This document shows positions 33,761 through 42,102 of a stretch of DNA of 64,000 bases, piece after piece. The translations under genes were made by a program, and so were the position numbers. The notes under the pieces were generated by a model. It was not told the origin of the DNA. It ran no database searches and saw only the letters and a list, made by a program, of their open reading frames with translations. Numbering within the stretch: position 1 is the first letter of the stretch; every line of letters starts with the position of its first letter. This DNA is from Lachnospiraceae bacterium. Its GTDB lineage: Bacteria; Bacillota; Clostridia; Lachnospirales; Anaerotignaceae. Location: assembly GCA_910576545.1 (NCBI GenBank), contig CAJTKM010000003.1, forward strand, positions 1 through 64,000. Reading direction: 5' to 3'.

Positions 33761-34315
33761 TTGTCTGGTAAAAAGGGAAACAATTACATAATTCTTCAAG
33801 AACAAGGCATTGCTAAAATCGAACTTAATAGAAGAAAAGGTAAAAATCTGTGGGCTATAATTGATTTAGAAGATTTAGAAAAAATATTGAGTATTCCTTA
33901 TACATGGTTTGCAAAATATGATGAGGATATAAAAAGTTACTATGCTGTTACAAGCTGGTATTATCCAGAATTGAAAAGATCAAAACCAGTTCATTTACAT
34001 CAATTTATTATGAATGCAAATGGAAAAATTGTTGATCATGAAAATCATGATACACTTGATGACAGAAAATCAAATTTACGAGTGATCGCAGATAGTAATA
34101 ATTCAAAGAACAGAAAAACCAGAAATAGTAATAATAAATCTGGATATCGAAATGTTTGTTGGAGTGAAAGAGAAAACAAATGGATTGTACAGTTACAAGT
34201 AAACAAAAAGAATACTGTTTTAGGTAGATTCCCTAAAGAACAGTTAGAACAAGCTGGAAAATTTGCAGAACAAAAAAGAAAAGAAATTTATGGTGAATTT
34301 GCTGGACATAACTAA
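33761..34315 (+). CDS. HNH/AP2-type mobile endonuclease
   Basis: 184 residues from TTG 33761 (AAAGGAGGACTTGCTTA before it). HNH nuclease (VHLHQFIMN then VDHENHDTLDDRKSNLR) followed by an AP2 domain (SGYRNVCWSERENKWIVQLQ). A free-standing homing-type endonuclease; the second AP2 copy in this window and different in architecture from the one at 27.3 kb (no zinc ribbon). Confidence 0.87.
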   Translation: MSGKKGNNYIILQEQGIAKIELNRRKGKNLWAIIDLEDLEKILSIPYTWFAKYDEDIKSYYAVTSWYYPELKRSKPVHLHQFIMNANGKIVDHENHDTLDDRKSNLRVIADSNNSKNRKTRNSNNKSGYRNVCWSERENKWIVQLQVNKKNTVLGRFPKEQLEQAGKFAEQKRKEIYGEFAGHN

Positions 34316-34340
34316 AAGACGATTTTAAGGAGGAATAGAT

Positions 34341-34559
34341 ATGAAGAAGAAATTAGTGGTTGTTACAACGGATATGGAAATAGAACTGGTTATGTTTGTG
34401 GATGCAAATAAACTTGCAAACACAAGAGAAGCAGTATCAATTGCAAGAAAAAAATATTATGAAGAAGATTGTCATTCAAAACTGTTTGACGATGTATTAT
34501 GTGATGTAATGAAAGAATATGGAATTGATTTTGAAATTATTGAACATGAGGAAATGTAA
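34341..34559 (+). CDS. Small protein, unknown
   Basis: 72 residues, AAGGAGGAATAG before ATG. Strand-rich start with a helical end, acidic. No family recognised. Confidence 0.55.
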   Translation: MKKKLVVVTTDMEIELVMFVDANKLANTREAVSIARKKYYEEDCHSKLFDDVLCDVMKEYGIDFEIIEHEEM

Positions 34560-34606
34560 AGCAATGAAGTCGGAATTTCATCGAAAAAAGAATGGAGGTA
34601 AATATT

Positions 34607-34978
34607 ATGATGTTTGTTTGTACAAGGCAGATGGCAATGGACGGAAGTATGATTTATCCTGGGATGTATGCTTTGAAAATCGAAGGAGAAGATTATATCG
34701 TGATTGGAGCACAGGGATTCAATCATGATATTAATTTAATTTCCAGCAAAGAGGAACTTTTGGAGTGCGGATATTTCATTGACGAAGGCAAAGTTAAAAC
34801 CATGCTAAATGTGGAGATTTTGAATAAACTCAATGACGGATCGGCTGCCAACGTATTGAAAAACATTCTGTTTGATGGAGAAAATAAAATTGATTGGAAT
34901 GAAGCATACAATCTTATGCTGGTTTTTATGCCAGAACTAAATAAAGTTGACGGTTACAAATTGGAAAATATGGGATGA
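34607..34978 (+). CDS. Protein of unknown function
   Basis: 123 residues from ATG 34607 (ATGGAGGTAAATATT before it). Alpha/beta, contains YALKIEGEDYIVIGAQGFNH. No family recognised. Its stop is followed by a copy of the intercistronic motif (TGAAA-CTCGTA-TTTCA, 34976-34991). Confidence 0.55.
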   Translation: MMFVCTRQMAMDGSMIYPGMYALKIEGEDYIVIGAQGFNHDINLISSKEELLECGYFIDEGKVKTMLNVEILNKLNDGSAANVLKNILFDGENKIDWNEAYNLMLVFMPELNKVDGYKLENMG

Positions 34979-35012
34979 AACTCGTATTTCAACTTGATAG
35001 ATTGGAGGAATT

Positions 35013-35249
35013 ATGTTAAAAATTGGCGATACAGTAAAAGTAATTGGAAAAACATTAGATGAAAGTGGTGAAGAAAAAGAACTTATTCCTATTGGAACAA
35101 TTTGTCGTATTGTGGGATATTATAATGACGATAAAAAGGGATTGACAGTTGGAATTAGACCAGTTGATTCACCTTGTTATATCGGTGAATATTGGTATTT
35201 AGCGTGTGATGTGGAAAAAGGACATATGGAATGGGTAAAGGATGAATGA
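35013..35249 (+). CDS. Small SH3-like protein, unknown
   Basis: 78 residues: KIGDTVKVIGK..., IPIGTICRIVGYYNDDKKG and YWYLACDVEKGHMEWV form the strand pattern of small beta-barrel (SH3/KOW-like) domains. GGAGG precedes ATG. Possibly RNA or protein binding. Confidence 0.55.
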   Translation: MLKIGDTVKVIGKTLDESGEEKELIPIGTICRIVGYYNDDKKGLTVGIRPVDSPCYIGEYWYLACDVEKGHMEWVKDE

Positions 35250-35266
35250 TTTAGAAGGGAGAAAAT

Positions 35267-35575
35267 ATGTGTACAGAAAATATCTTAGAAAACAATCAAA
35301 AGAAAATTACAGGTTTATGGAACGGAATTATTAATATGTTACCAACGCAACCGAGAAGTTTTGATACAAATGATGATCCTGGCTTTTGGACAAACGGTGA
35401 AGAAATTCTTTGTCCTTCAGAAGCTGAAATGAATATGGTGTATGAATTTCTGAATGATATATTTAGAGAGTTTGGAAATTATACACTGATTACAGGCTGG
35501 TATGATCCTGAAGAAGATAGAGAGAACGGAGAGCAGGACGATTGTACTGGCTTTAATTATGTGAGATTAGAGTGA
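35267..35575 (+). CDS. Acidic protein, unknown
   Basis: 102 residues, acidic C-terminus (GWYDPEEDRENGEQDDCTGF). Homologous-looking proteins are common in clostridial phages, without known role. AGAAGGGAG upstream. Confidence 0.55.
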   Translation: MCTENILENNQKKITGLWNGIINMLPTQPRSFDTNDDPGFWTNGEEILCPSEAEMNMVYEFLNDIFREFGNYTLITGWYDPEEDRENGEQDDCTGFNYVRLE

Positions 35576-35590
35576 TTGGAGGAAATAGAA

Positions 35591-35755
35591 ATGGATATAG
35601 ACGATGAAATAAGAGTAAAAGTAATACATGGTAAGCATAAAGATAAAATTGGAACTTTAATAGGAATATTTTGGGGTGCCAACGTTGCGAATATAAAGAC
35701 AGATAATGGCGAAGAAATTTCAGTTAAGCCTATTGAGATAACAACAATTAATTGA
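35591..35755 (+). CDS. Very small KOW-like protein
   Basis: 54 residues: EIRVKVIHGKHKDKIGTLIG is the KOW motif pattern (G..KGK.G.V) of ribosomal and NusG-type proteins, followed by IKTDNGEEISVKPIEI. AGTGATTGGAGGAAATAG precedes ATG. Possibly an RNA-binding mini-domain. Confidence 0.55.
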   Translation: MDIDDEIRVKVIHGKHKDKIGTLIGIFWGANVANIKTDNGEEISVKPIEITTIN

Positions 35756-35797
35756 TAAAATTCGCATTTCAATTAGAAAAGATGGAGGAAAAATAAT

Positions 35798-35950
35798 ATG
35801 AAAATATTGGTTACAACATGGAGACATTGGTTACCGATAAAAATTTTGTGGAAAGGTACAGAAATTGGATTGACTTATACAATTAGGAAACATAAGTATT
35901 ATGTTATAAATGTAAGAAAATTATTTGCATATTGTGTGTATTGTGAATAG
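35798..35950 (+). CDS. Very small basic protein, unknown
   Basis: 50 residues rich in Trp, Lys and Arg (TTWRHWLPIKILWKG). The support is the GATGGAGG ribosome site and its place in a run of small genes. No family recognised. Confidence 0.45.
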   Translation: MKILVTTWRHWLPIKILWKGTEIGLTYTIRKHKYYVINVRKLFAYCVYCE

Positions 35951-36034
35951 CCTTTGAAATGTACCTTTCATTTATATAGCAGGTGTGATACAATGTATTA
36001 AATGGAAAACAGCAATAGGGAAGGAGAGGATTAT

Positions 36035-36313
36035 ATGGAGATTATTATAAGTATTTTGTTTATTATTGGGGTATGGGCTTATTGCAGACACCAAGAGTCG
36101 AAAGCAAGTAATTACAGCAACACATACAAGGTTGATTGGAGTAAGGTAAATCAAGACAGAATAAAAGGTGTTTCTGAGATGCAGCTTAATAAAAATATTT
36201 ACAATGGACAATATGGCAGCGGAAAATTGGAAACACCGAATGAAATCCGTGCGCGACAGAACGCAGCATGGGAAAAATATAAAAAAGACAACCCTTGGAT
36301 GCCGCTAAATTGA
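36035..36313 (+). CDS. Small membrane-anchored protein, unknown
   Basis: 92 residues from ATG 36035 (GGAAGGAGAGGATTAT before it). One N-terminal membrane segment (EIIISILFIIGVWAYC) and a soluble C-terminal tail. The rest is not recognised. A strong terminator follows. Confidence 0.55.
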   Translation: MEIIISILFIIGVWAYCRHQESKASNYSNTYKVDWSKVNQDRIKGVSEMQLNKNIYNGQYGSGKLETPNEIRARQNAAWEKYKKDNPWMPLN

Positions 36314-36324
36314 TAAGGGGTAAA

Positions 36325-36354
36325 ACCACTAGATTAAATTATCTAGTGGTTTTT
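36325..36354 (+). terminator. Rho-independent terminator
   Basis: Perfect stem ACCACTAGAT/ATCTAGTGGT (36325-36334 with 36341-36350) followed by TTTTG. Confidence 0.88.
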
Positions 36355-36390
36355 GTTTTGCAAAACAATAAAGAAAGTGAGGAAATAATA

Positions 36391-36564
36391 ATGAATAAGA
36401 GCGTATATAGACCAATAAATAAATTTGAATGTTGCGGAAAGACTATGGTAACTGTTATAATTAAAGGCAAAGCAGCTTGTGTTATGTTTGAATCAGAGTA
36501 TAATAAAATCATTATGGAAGAACGAAAATATTTTGTCAAAAATGATTTAAAACATTCAGCATAG
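36391..36564 (+). CDS. Small protein, unknown
   Basis: 57 residues from ATG 36391 (GTGAGGAAATAATA before it). CC pair in FECCGKTM; not recognised. Confidence 0.45.
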   Translation: MNKSVYRPINKFECCGKTMVTVIIKGKAACVMFESEYNKIIMEERKYFVKNDLKHSA

Positions 36565-36591
36565 ACTTAAAATGATTGTTTCCTTGGAGGT

Positions 36592-36960
36592 ATGCAAATG
36601 GCGATTTTAATAGATAAACGTATACAAAAGTTTGTAGAAGGATATTTACATGGAGAAAATGATGAAATTATCAGTATTTATCTAAAGGATATTAACGAAA
36701 CATTTTGGTTTGATAGTAAACTGGCAGCACAGAATTTTTTGAATAAACAAGCTGTTGAACGTGTCGGAAATTCTGAGTTAAGGAAAAATTCTTTTTGTTA
36801 CAAGAATCCAGAAGGAGAAATTCATAGGTATTTAATTACCGTAAATAAGAAAGGACAAATTGTTTTTTATTTGGAAGAAGTAATAGACGAAGAAGAGATT
36901 GAATTTTGGGAGAAAGAAAAGGTATATATAGCAGAAGCAATCGGTAAAGTTACAAGTTGA
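36592..36960 (+). CDS. Protein of unknown function
   Basis: 122 residues; ATG 36592 or 36598 after TTGGAGGT. Alpha/beta; acidic C-terminus (EEVIDEEEIEFWEKEK). Not recognised. Followed by a terminator. Confidence 0.5.
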   Translation: MQMAILIDKRIQKFVEGYLHGENDEIISIYLKDINETFWFDSKLAAQNFLNKQAVERVGNSELRKNSFCYKNPEGEIHRYLITVNKKGQIVFYLEEVIDEEEIEFWEKEKVYIAEAIGKVTS

Positions 36961-36989
36961 AAATTTAAGAAATAGAAAAGTAATGTGTG

Positions 36990-37017
36990 ATGCACTAACC
37001 TAAGATTAGTGCATTTT
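36990..37017 (+). terminator. Rho-independent terminator
   Basis: ATGCACTAA-CCTAAGA-TTAGTGCAT followed by TTTT. Confidence 0.85.
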
Positions 37018-37030
37018 TCGTATAAATTCA

Positions 37031-37060
37031 TTGACAATGTATATACTATTGTATATACTA
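37031..37060 (+). promoter_or_regulatory. Promoter/operator of the MazEF-type operon
   Basis: TTGACA (37031), 17-bp spacer, TATACT (37054). The spacer and the -10 region hold two direct copies of GTATATACTA, the likely binding site of the antitoxin. Confidence 0.7.
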
Positions 37061-37083
37061 ATTGTATGGAAGGAGATGATTTT

Positions 37084-37329
37084 ATGCAAACTACAATTCA
37101 GAAATGGGGAAATTCACAGGGAATAAGGATACCAAAAGCATTTCTTGAAGCATTAGGAATGATGGAAAATGATCTTGTTGAACTTAACAGGGTTGATGAT
37201 AATATTGTAATTACAAAAGTTAAAGAGAAAAAGGAACTTACATTAGAAGATATATTCAAGGACTATGATGGAGAATATGTAGCTGAGGAATTTGATTGGG
37301 GTTCTCCCGTTGGGAGGGAAGTGTGGTAA
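37084..37329 (+). CDS. MazE-type antitoxin (AbrB/SpoVT fold)
   Basis: 81 residues from ATG 37084 (GGAAGGAGATGATTTT before it). TTIQKWGNSQGIRIPKAFLEALGM is the swapped-hairpin DNA-binding domain; the acidic tail (DIFKDYDGEYVAEEFDWG) should wrap the toxin. Its stop overlaps the toxin start. Confidence 0.88.
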   Translation: MQTTIQKWGNSQGIRIPKAFLEALGMMENDLVELNRVDDNIVITKVKEKKELTLEDIFKDYDGEYVAEEFDWGSPVGREVW

Positions 37330-37655
37330 TGTATAATCCAAAGCAAGGTGATATAGTATTCTTGGATTTTAGCCCACAATCAGGACATGAACAGGCAGGA
37401 AGAAGACCTGGAGTAATTATCAGTAATGAACAGTTTTTTATGAGAACTAAATTTGCCGTAGTATGTCCAATTACAAATACAAGCAACAAATTTCCATTGC
37501 ATATTCCGTTGGATGATAGAACAAAAACAACAGGTGTGATTTTGACAGAACATATGAAGTGTTTGGATGTAATTTGTAGGAATATTCAGTTTGTGGAGAA
37601 GTTGCCAGAAGATTTATTGGAGAAGACATTGGCGTATGTAAAGGCATTTTTCTGA
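37329..37655 (+). CDS. MazF/PemK-type endoribonuclease toxin
   Basis: 108 residues. Family signs: [31 protein letters not shown] (the GHEQ.GRRP core), then [16 protein letters not shown] and the C-terminal helix. It cleaves mRNA and is held by the neighbour antitoxin. ATG overlaps the antitoxin stop (TAATG). Confidence 0.9.
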   Translation: MYNPKQGDIVFLDFSPQSGHEQAGRRPGVIISNEQFFMRTKFAVVCPITNTSNKFPLHIPLDDRTKTTGVILTEHMKCLDVICRNIQFVEKLPEDLLEKTLAYVKAFF

Positions 37656-37692
37656 TAGAATGGATGAAATAATAGACTTATGGAGGAGTAAT

Positions 37693-38310
37693 ATGGCTCT
37701 GGAAAATAAATTAGGCATTAATGATTCAGCAGAACTTGCGAGAGTAGAAGAGAAAATAAGCAAACTTAAAGCGATGGAGTTATATGAAAACAATATTGTT
37801 GAAGATTGTGAAGTTGGAAAATTTTCTGGTTTAGCAAAAATTCACAGGTACTTATTCGATGAGATATATGATTTTGCTGGAAAGATACGAACTGTAAACA
37901 TAGCAAAAGGAAATTTTAGATTTGCACCTGTTATGTATTTAGAGGCTGCTTTAAAAAATATTGATATTATGCCTCAATCAACCTTTGATGAAATCGTAGA
38001 GAAGTATGTGGAGATGAATATCGCACATCCGTTTAGAGAAGGGAATGGAAGAAGCACTCGGATATGGCTTGATATGATTCTAAAAAAGGAATTAAAGCTT
38101 GTGGTGGATTGGAGCAAAGTTGATAAGGAAGACTATTTGCTTGCAATGGAGAGAAGCCCGATTAAAGATGTGGAAATTAAGGTGTTACTGAAGAACGCAT
38201 TAACAGATCAGATAGACGATAGGGAAGTATATATGAAAGGCATTGATGTAAGCTACTATTATGAGGGATATAATACCTTTAAGACAGGAGAATTGCAGGA
38301 TAAAATCTAA
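37693..38310 (+). CDS. Fic-domain protein (AMP transferase)
   Basis: 205 residues from ATG 37693 (TATGGAGGAGTAAT before it). The active-site motif [12 protein letters not shown] (H-P-F-x-E-G-N-G-R) is intact, and [11 protein letters not shown] precedes it as in Fic proteins. Such enzymes AMPylate proteins. No inhibitory (S/T)xxxE(G/N) helix was recognised, though its N-terminal helices could hide one. It lies directly after the MazEF-type pair, so it may be a Fic-type toxin module. Confidence 0.85.
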   Translation: MALENKLGINDSAELARVEEKISKLKAMELYENNIVEDCEVGKFSGLAKIHRYLFDEIYDFAGKIRTVNIAKGNFRFAPVMYLEAALKNIDIMPQSTFDEIVEKYVEMNIAHPFREGNGRSTRIWLDMILKKELKLVVDWSKVDKEDYLLAMERSPIKDVEIKVLLKNALTDQIDDREVYMKGIDVSYYYEGYNTFKTGELQDKI

Positions 38311-38331
38311 GTTTCAAGTGGAGGTATAAGT

Positions 38332-38658
38332 ATGGGAAAATGGAAATATAAATTAGGAGACGAAGGCAAGCAGCTCAGAAAATTAATAGATGAAAGCGAT
38401 TTGACACTGGAAACTGTAATCGCTGTATATAATCAAATGATTGTTTGCTTAAAATCACTGAAGATAAAACTTATAGGAAGAGACAAATCTGACTTATCAT
38501 ATGAAATTGATTGTATGATAGAAGATTATGAATTAGCTCGTCCAGAAGATACAGATGCTTATAATTATTATGAGGAAGAAGATATTCTTAATTTTAATTT
38601 GAGAGGATTTTATGATTTCTGTGATGATAATAGAGTGTGGATCGGATTGTGTTTCTGA
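38332..38658 (+). CDS. Small acidic protein, unknown
   Basis: 108 residues, helical, acidic (DTDAYNYYEEEDILNF). GTGGAGGTATAAGT precedes ATG. Its position right after the Fic gene might suggest a partner, but nothing in the sequence shows it. Confidence 0.5.
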   Translation: MGKWKYKLGDEGKQLRKLIDESDLTLETVIAVYNQMIVCLKSLKIKLIGRDKSDLSYEIDCMIEDYELARPEDTDAYNYYEEEDILNFNLRGFYDFCDDNRVWIGLCF

Positions 38659-38777
38659 TAATCTGGTCTATGAAATTAGATATTCAACTGAATACATGAA
38701 AGATGACAAAGCATTTGGAAAATAAAAACCAGATGCTTTTTATTATACCCAAAATACATATTTAAGGAGGTTTCAGT

Positions 38778-39707
38778 ATGAGTGCAGTAGTGGCAATGAA
38801 TGAGGAAACAAGGAGAATTGAACAATTTAATGACATAGTGGCAAATATCAAGCCACTTATGACCGTTGGAAAAGGAAAGAATCAAAGAGTGATTACAGGC
38901 AGCGCAGTGGTTCCTTTGTCTCTATGCTTTGTGGATGCCAGATATCAAGGGATGAGGACGCATAAACATTTAAACAGATTAAGAAACAAATGGGATGAGA
39001 GGAAACTAACACCAATAATTCTTGTATGGCATCTGGAGGAACATAGATTTGCTATTGTGGATGGACAGGGAAGATTCATTATAGCAGGAGAAAAAGGAAT
39101 AGATAGATTAAATGCAATTATTCTTATGGATGCACCTGAAGATCCAGATGAGAGACTGAAATTTGAGGCTGAATACTTTATCGGACAGGATTCAGAAGTG
39201 GAGAATGTGAAGCCACTTGAAAAGCATCTTTCAAGAGTGATCATCGGAGACGGTGCTGCTGTTTCTCTTGATAAACTTTTGAATAAATATGGAATTAAAT
39301 TTGTAGCAACGAAAGGAAATAGAGGAGAATCAGTGCTGGGTAGTTATACAGATACATATTCTATTGCAAAAGTCCATGGCGAAAAATGCTTGGACTTTAT
39401 TTTTTCTATTATTGAAAATGCTGGATGGAATAAGGAAACAAATGGGTATGCAACTTTTGTAATGAGGGCATTAAGGGAAACATGGGTTATTCATCCAAAC
39501 GAGAGAAAAGAAATCCATAGTTTTTTGTCAAAGGAATTGCGCCAGATTGATCCTGTACTATTTAGTTCAAATGCTAAGACAAAATACCCAAAGCGTGATC
39601 ACAGGGTATCATGTGTCCTTTATGTTGAGGATTTGGTGTGTGATGGGCTTGGAATAGAGAAGAAGATATATGTAGACGGTACACGAAAGTGTAAAGTAGT
39701 CAAATAA
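38778..39707 (+). CDS. ParB/Srx-like nuclease-domain protein
   Basis: 309 residues. N-terminal half is ParB-like: a strand LTPIILVWHLEEHRFAIVDG followed by QGRFIIAGEKG, i.e. the D-G-(Q)-x-R turn of the ParB/sulfiredoxin superfamily (ATP or CTP site). The C-terminal half is helical, unrecognised. AAGGAGGTTTCAGT precedes ATG. It is followed 19 bp later by a DUF262 protein with the same signature, so the pair may work together in DNA sensing, partition or restriction. Confidence 0.7.
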   Translation: MSAVVAMNEETRRIEQFNDIVANIKPLMTVGKGKNQRVITGSAVVPLSLCFVDARYQGMRTHKHLNRLRNKWDERKLTPIILVWHLEEHRFAIVDGQGRFIIAGEKGIDRLNAIILMDAPEDPDERLKFEAEYFIGQDSEVENVKPLEKHLSRVIIGDGAAVSLDKLLNKYGIKFVATKGNRGESVLGSYTDTYSIAKVHGEKCLDFIFSIIENAGWNKETNGYATFVMRALRETWVIHPNERKEIHSFLSKELRQIDPVLFSSNAKTKYPKRDHRVSCVLYVEDLVCDGLGIEKKIYVDGTRKCKVVK

Positions 39708-39726
39708 AATGATCGGAGGAATTGGA

Positions 39727-40770
39727 ATGAGGACAATAGTAAGAAAGGTTGATAAGACAAGAGCGGAATGGACAGCAAGAAAGGCAGTCGACTATGTAAA
39801 AAAGGGAAAACTCGTTTTGGATAATGCAATACAAAGAGGTTTTGTGTGGAATAAAGATGCCGCAAGGATGTCGGAATTTATACTTTCTCTTATATATGAA
39901 CGTCCGATTCCTCCAATTTATGTTGCTAAATTTGGCGATATTTATTCGGCTATGGATGGAAAACAGAGGATTACCACAGTCCAAAAGTTTATGAATGATG
40001 AATTTACTCTTGAAGGTTTAGAAACAGTAGAAATTTTTGATGATGAAACTGGAGAAACGGAGGAAGTAGATATCAACACCCTCACTTTTTCTGAATTGGA
40101 AGAGAGTTTACAAGAAGCAATTAAGGATTCTGTGTTTACTGTAATTGTTATCAATGAGCCGTCAGATGATGAAATTTGTGAATTTTTCTTTTATCTTAAC
40201 AATGGAATGCCTTTAAATGCCATTACATCAACGAGGGCAAAGGCAAAGTCCCGGAAGGAAATCACGGAACTTGGTTCACATAAATTGTTCAAAAATGCGC
40301 TTACGACAAAAGCATTTGAACGGTATACAAATGAGGATATTGTTGTTAAGTCCTATGTAATGCTGCATATGGATGAGCCTTCAATGGAAACAAAGGTGAT
40401 CCGACCCCTTATGGCAGAAATAGAGATTACGGATACTGATAAACAGCAGTTGACAGAAATTTTTGATAGGATTTTGGATATGTATAATAAAATAGAAGAT
40501 GCCAAGATTGCCAAAAGGCTTCTTACAAGGACACATTTAATCAGTGTTGTTCCTGTCGTGTGGAGGTCATTGCAAGATGGTTTATCTGATAAGCAAATGG
40601 TGGAATGGTTTGTAGAATTTTTCTCGGGCAAAAAGTCTGCAACAATTAGTTTAACTTATAATACTTATGCAGGATCTGGATCAGCTCGAAAAGAAGCCGT
40701 AAGGTACAGACTGGAAGCAATTGAGGAAAGCTATAATAAATTCTTCGGAAATACTGTTATTGCAAGTTAA
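39727..40770 (+). CDS. DUF262 protein
   Basis: 347 residues from ATG 39727 (CGGAGGAATTGGA before it). DUF262 domain: LDNAIQRGFVWNKD.ARMSEFILSLI, then IYSAMDGKQRITTVQKFMNDEF, holding the DGKQR signature; the rest of the family core follows (FFYLNNGMPLN). No HNH domain. A ParB-like protein lies directly upstream. Function could be DNA nicking or sensing of modified DNA. Confidence 0.8.
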   Translation: MRTIVRKVDKTRAEWTARKAVDYVKKGKLVLDNAIQRGFVWNKDAARMSEFILSLIYERPIPPIYVAKFGDIYSAMDGKQRITTVQKFMNDEFTLEGLETVEIFDDETGETEEVDINTLTFSELEESLQEAIKDSVFTVIVINEPSDDEICEFFFYLNNGMPLNAITSTRAKAKSRKEITELGSHKLFKNALTTKAFERYTNEDIVVKSYVMLHMDEPSMETKVIRPLMAEIEITDTDKQQLTEIFDRILDMYNKIEDAKIAKRLLTRTHLISVVPVVWRSLQDGLSDKQMVEWFVEFFSGKKSATISLTYNTYAGSGSARKEAVRYRLEAIEESYNKFFGNTVIAS

Positions 40771-41201
40771 ACATACACAAAATTTGATATAGGTATTCTA
40801 CGATGTATATGTGATGGAGATGAGTTTATGCTTTCTCATAGTCAAAAAAGCAGTTTATTTTAATAAAATAAGAGGGAATAAAATGTATGCTGTTTAACTA
40901 AAAAAATTACTAAATCAATGGAAAAAAGAAAGCGGCGCAACGGGAGTTACTTAATTTAGCTATTGTGAAAGAGTTTTCAAAATATATACATCTGAGTCAG
41001 CGTATTTGTTTGGGAAATAAGGTGATCTGATTAATAAATTTGAGAAATTATTAAAAAAGAACTATATAATTTTAATGAACTTATTATCATTGAAAATCGA
41101 TTCCTATTGGTTATAACATTAAGTTTGGTTTTACGGAAATGAGTTTACGCTTTTTCATGATGAAAAACCAATTTAAATCAAAAATGATTGGAGGCAAAAA
41201 A
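40771..41201 (+). pseudogene. Region with KH-domain-like gene broken by three TAA codons
   Basis: From ATG 40883 (AGAGGG upstream) a frame of 78 codons to TAA 41116 reads as protein throughout but holds TAA at 40895, 40952 and 41018. The text around FSYCERVFKIYTSESAYLFGK, stop, GDLINKFEKLLKK fits a KH domain: strand, GxxG loop (the third TAA falls inside it), helix. All three stops are TAA and no shift is needed, which fits a decaying gene or, less likely, recoding. No other gene is seen in this gap. Confidence 0.5.
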
Positions 41202-41375
41202 ATGTTTAATAGGCACATAAAAGAAATAAGATGCTTAGATTGTAAACATTGTGATGTGAAAGAAATGAAATGTTACCCTGAATCTTTAGACTGTAAACCT
41301 GAATATGATTTAGATTATGAGGATATCTATGAATATCACAAAAATAATTGTGATTTTTATAATATGGATTATTGA
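41202..41375 (+). CDS. Small Cys-rich (zinc-binding) protein
   Basis: 57 residues from ATG 41202 (TTGGAGGCAAAAAA before it). Cys pattern CLDCKHCDVKEMKCYPESLDC suggests one zinc site; acidic C-terminus. Function unknown. Confidence 0.5.
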   Translation: MFNRHIKEIRCLDCKHCDVKEMKCYPESLDCKPEYDLDYEDIYEYHKNNCDFYNMDY

Positions 41376-41380
41376 TTGAC

Positions 41381-41398
41381 TTGAAATTATCATTTCAA
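41381..41398 (+). repeat. Intercistronic inverted repeat TTGAAAT-TATC-ATTTCAA
   Basis: Perfect 7-bp arms just after a stop codon, another copy of the right-arm motif. Confidence 0.6.
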
Positions 41399-41436
41399 CT
41401 TGTGAATTGCAATCGTACAGAATATTGTACAGAATA

Positions 41437-41465
41437 TTGACAATATTATAAATGTAGAGTATAAT
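41437..41465 (+). promoter_or_regulatory. Promoter/operator of the Phd/YoeB-type pair
   Basis: TTGACA (41437), 17-bp spacer, TATAAT (41460). Two direct copies of GTACAGAATATT overlap the -35 side and are probable antitoxin sites. Confidence 0.75.
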
Positions 41466-41487
41466 ATATTTAAAGGAGGGTGATTTT

Positions 41488-41739
41488 ATGATAGCAACAA
41501 ATTTTTCAAATGTGAGGAATAATTTTAAAGAAGTTTGCGATAGGGTAGTACAAGATTCTGATATTGCAATAATTACAAGAAAAAATGATGAGAATGTCGT
41601 GCTTATGTCTCAGGCACAGTATGATAATCTTATGGAAAATCTTCATATAAGGGAAAATAAAGCAAATTATGAGTGGCTAAAAGAGTCGATTAAGCAAGCT
41701 GAAGATGGGAAACTTGTAAACTTTGATGTGGAGGATTAA
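41488..41739 (+). CDS. Phd/YefM-type antitoxin
   Basis: 83 residues. IATNFSNVRNNFKEVCDRVVQDSDIAIITRKNDENVVLMS is the Phd/YefM DNA-binding domain; the C-terminal helix wraps the toxin. TAAAGGAGGGTGATTTT precedes ATG. The toxin gene follows after 3 bp. Confidence 0.9.
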   Translation: MIATNFSNVRNNFKEVCDRVVQDSDIAIITRKNDENVVLMSQAQYDNLMENLHIRENKANYEWLKESIKQAEDGKLVNFDVED

Positions 41740-41742
41740 TCT

Positions 41743-41997
41743 ATGAATATATCTTTCACAGAAAATGCTTGGATGGATTATCTTTATTGGCAGAAGATAG
41801 ATAAGAAAATTGTTAAAAGAATCAATGAGTTGATTACGGATATAAAACGAAATCCATTTGAAGGAGTTGGGAAACCAGAACCGTTAAAATATGATTTGGC
41901 AGGAAAGTGGAGTAGAAGAATTACTAATGAACATAGGTTGGTATATCAAGTAGAAGAAAATAATTTGATAGTGCTTACTTGTAGATATCATTATTGA
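41743..41997 (+). CDS. YoeB/Txe-type mRNA interferase toxin
   Basis: 84 residues, full length for YoeB: ENAWMDYLYWQKIDKKIVKRINELI, then GVGKPEPLKYDLAGKWSRRIT and the catalytic end NEHRLVYQV and CRYHY (Glu, Arg, His and final Tyr present). It cuts mRNA on the ribosome. Confidence 0.92.
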   Translation: MNISFTENAWMDYLYWQKIDKKIVKRINELITDIKRNPFEGVGKPEPLKYDLAGKWSRRITNEHRLVYQVEENNLIVLTCRYHY

Positions 41998-42102
41998 TAA
42001 TTACGAATTGACTAAGGAGCATTGACGAAAATCGTTGATGCTTTTTCTTTTTGAATGTAGAAGTATTATATAGAGAAAAATCTATGAAAGAGAGGATTAA
42101 TC

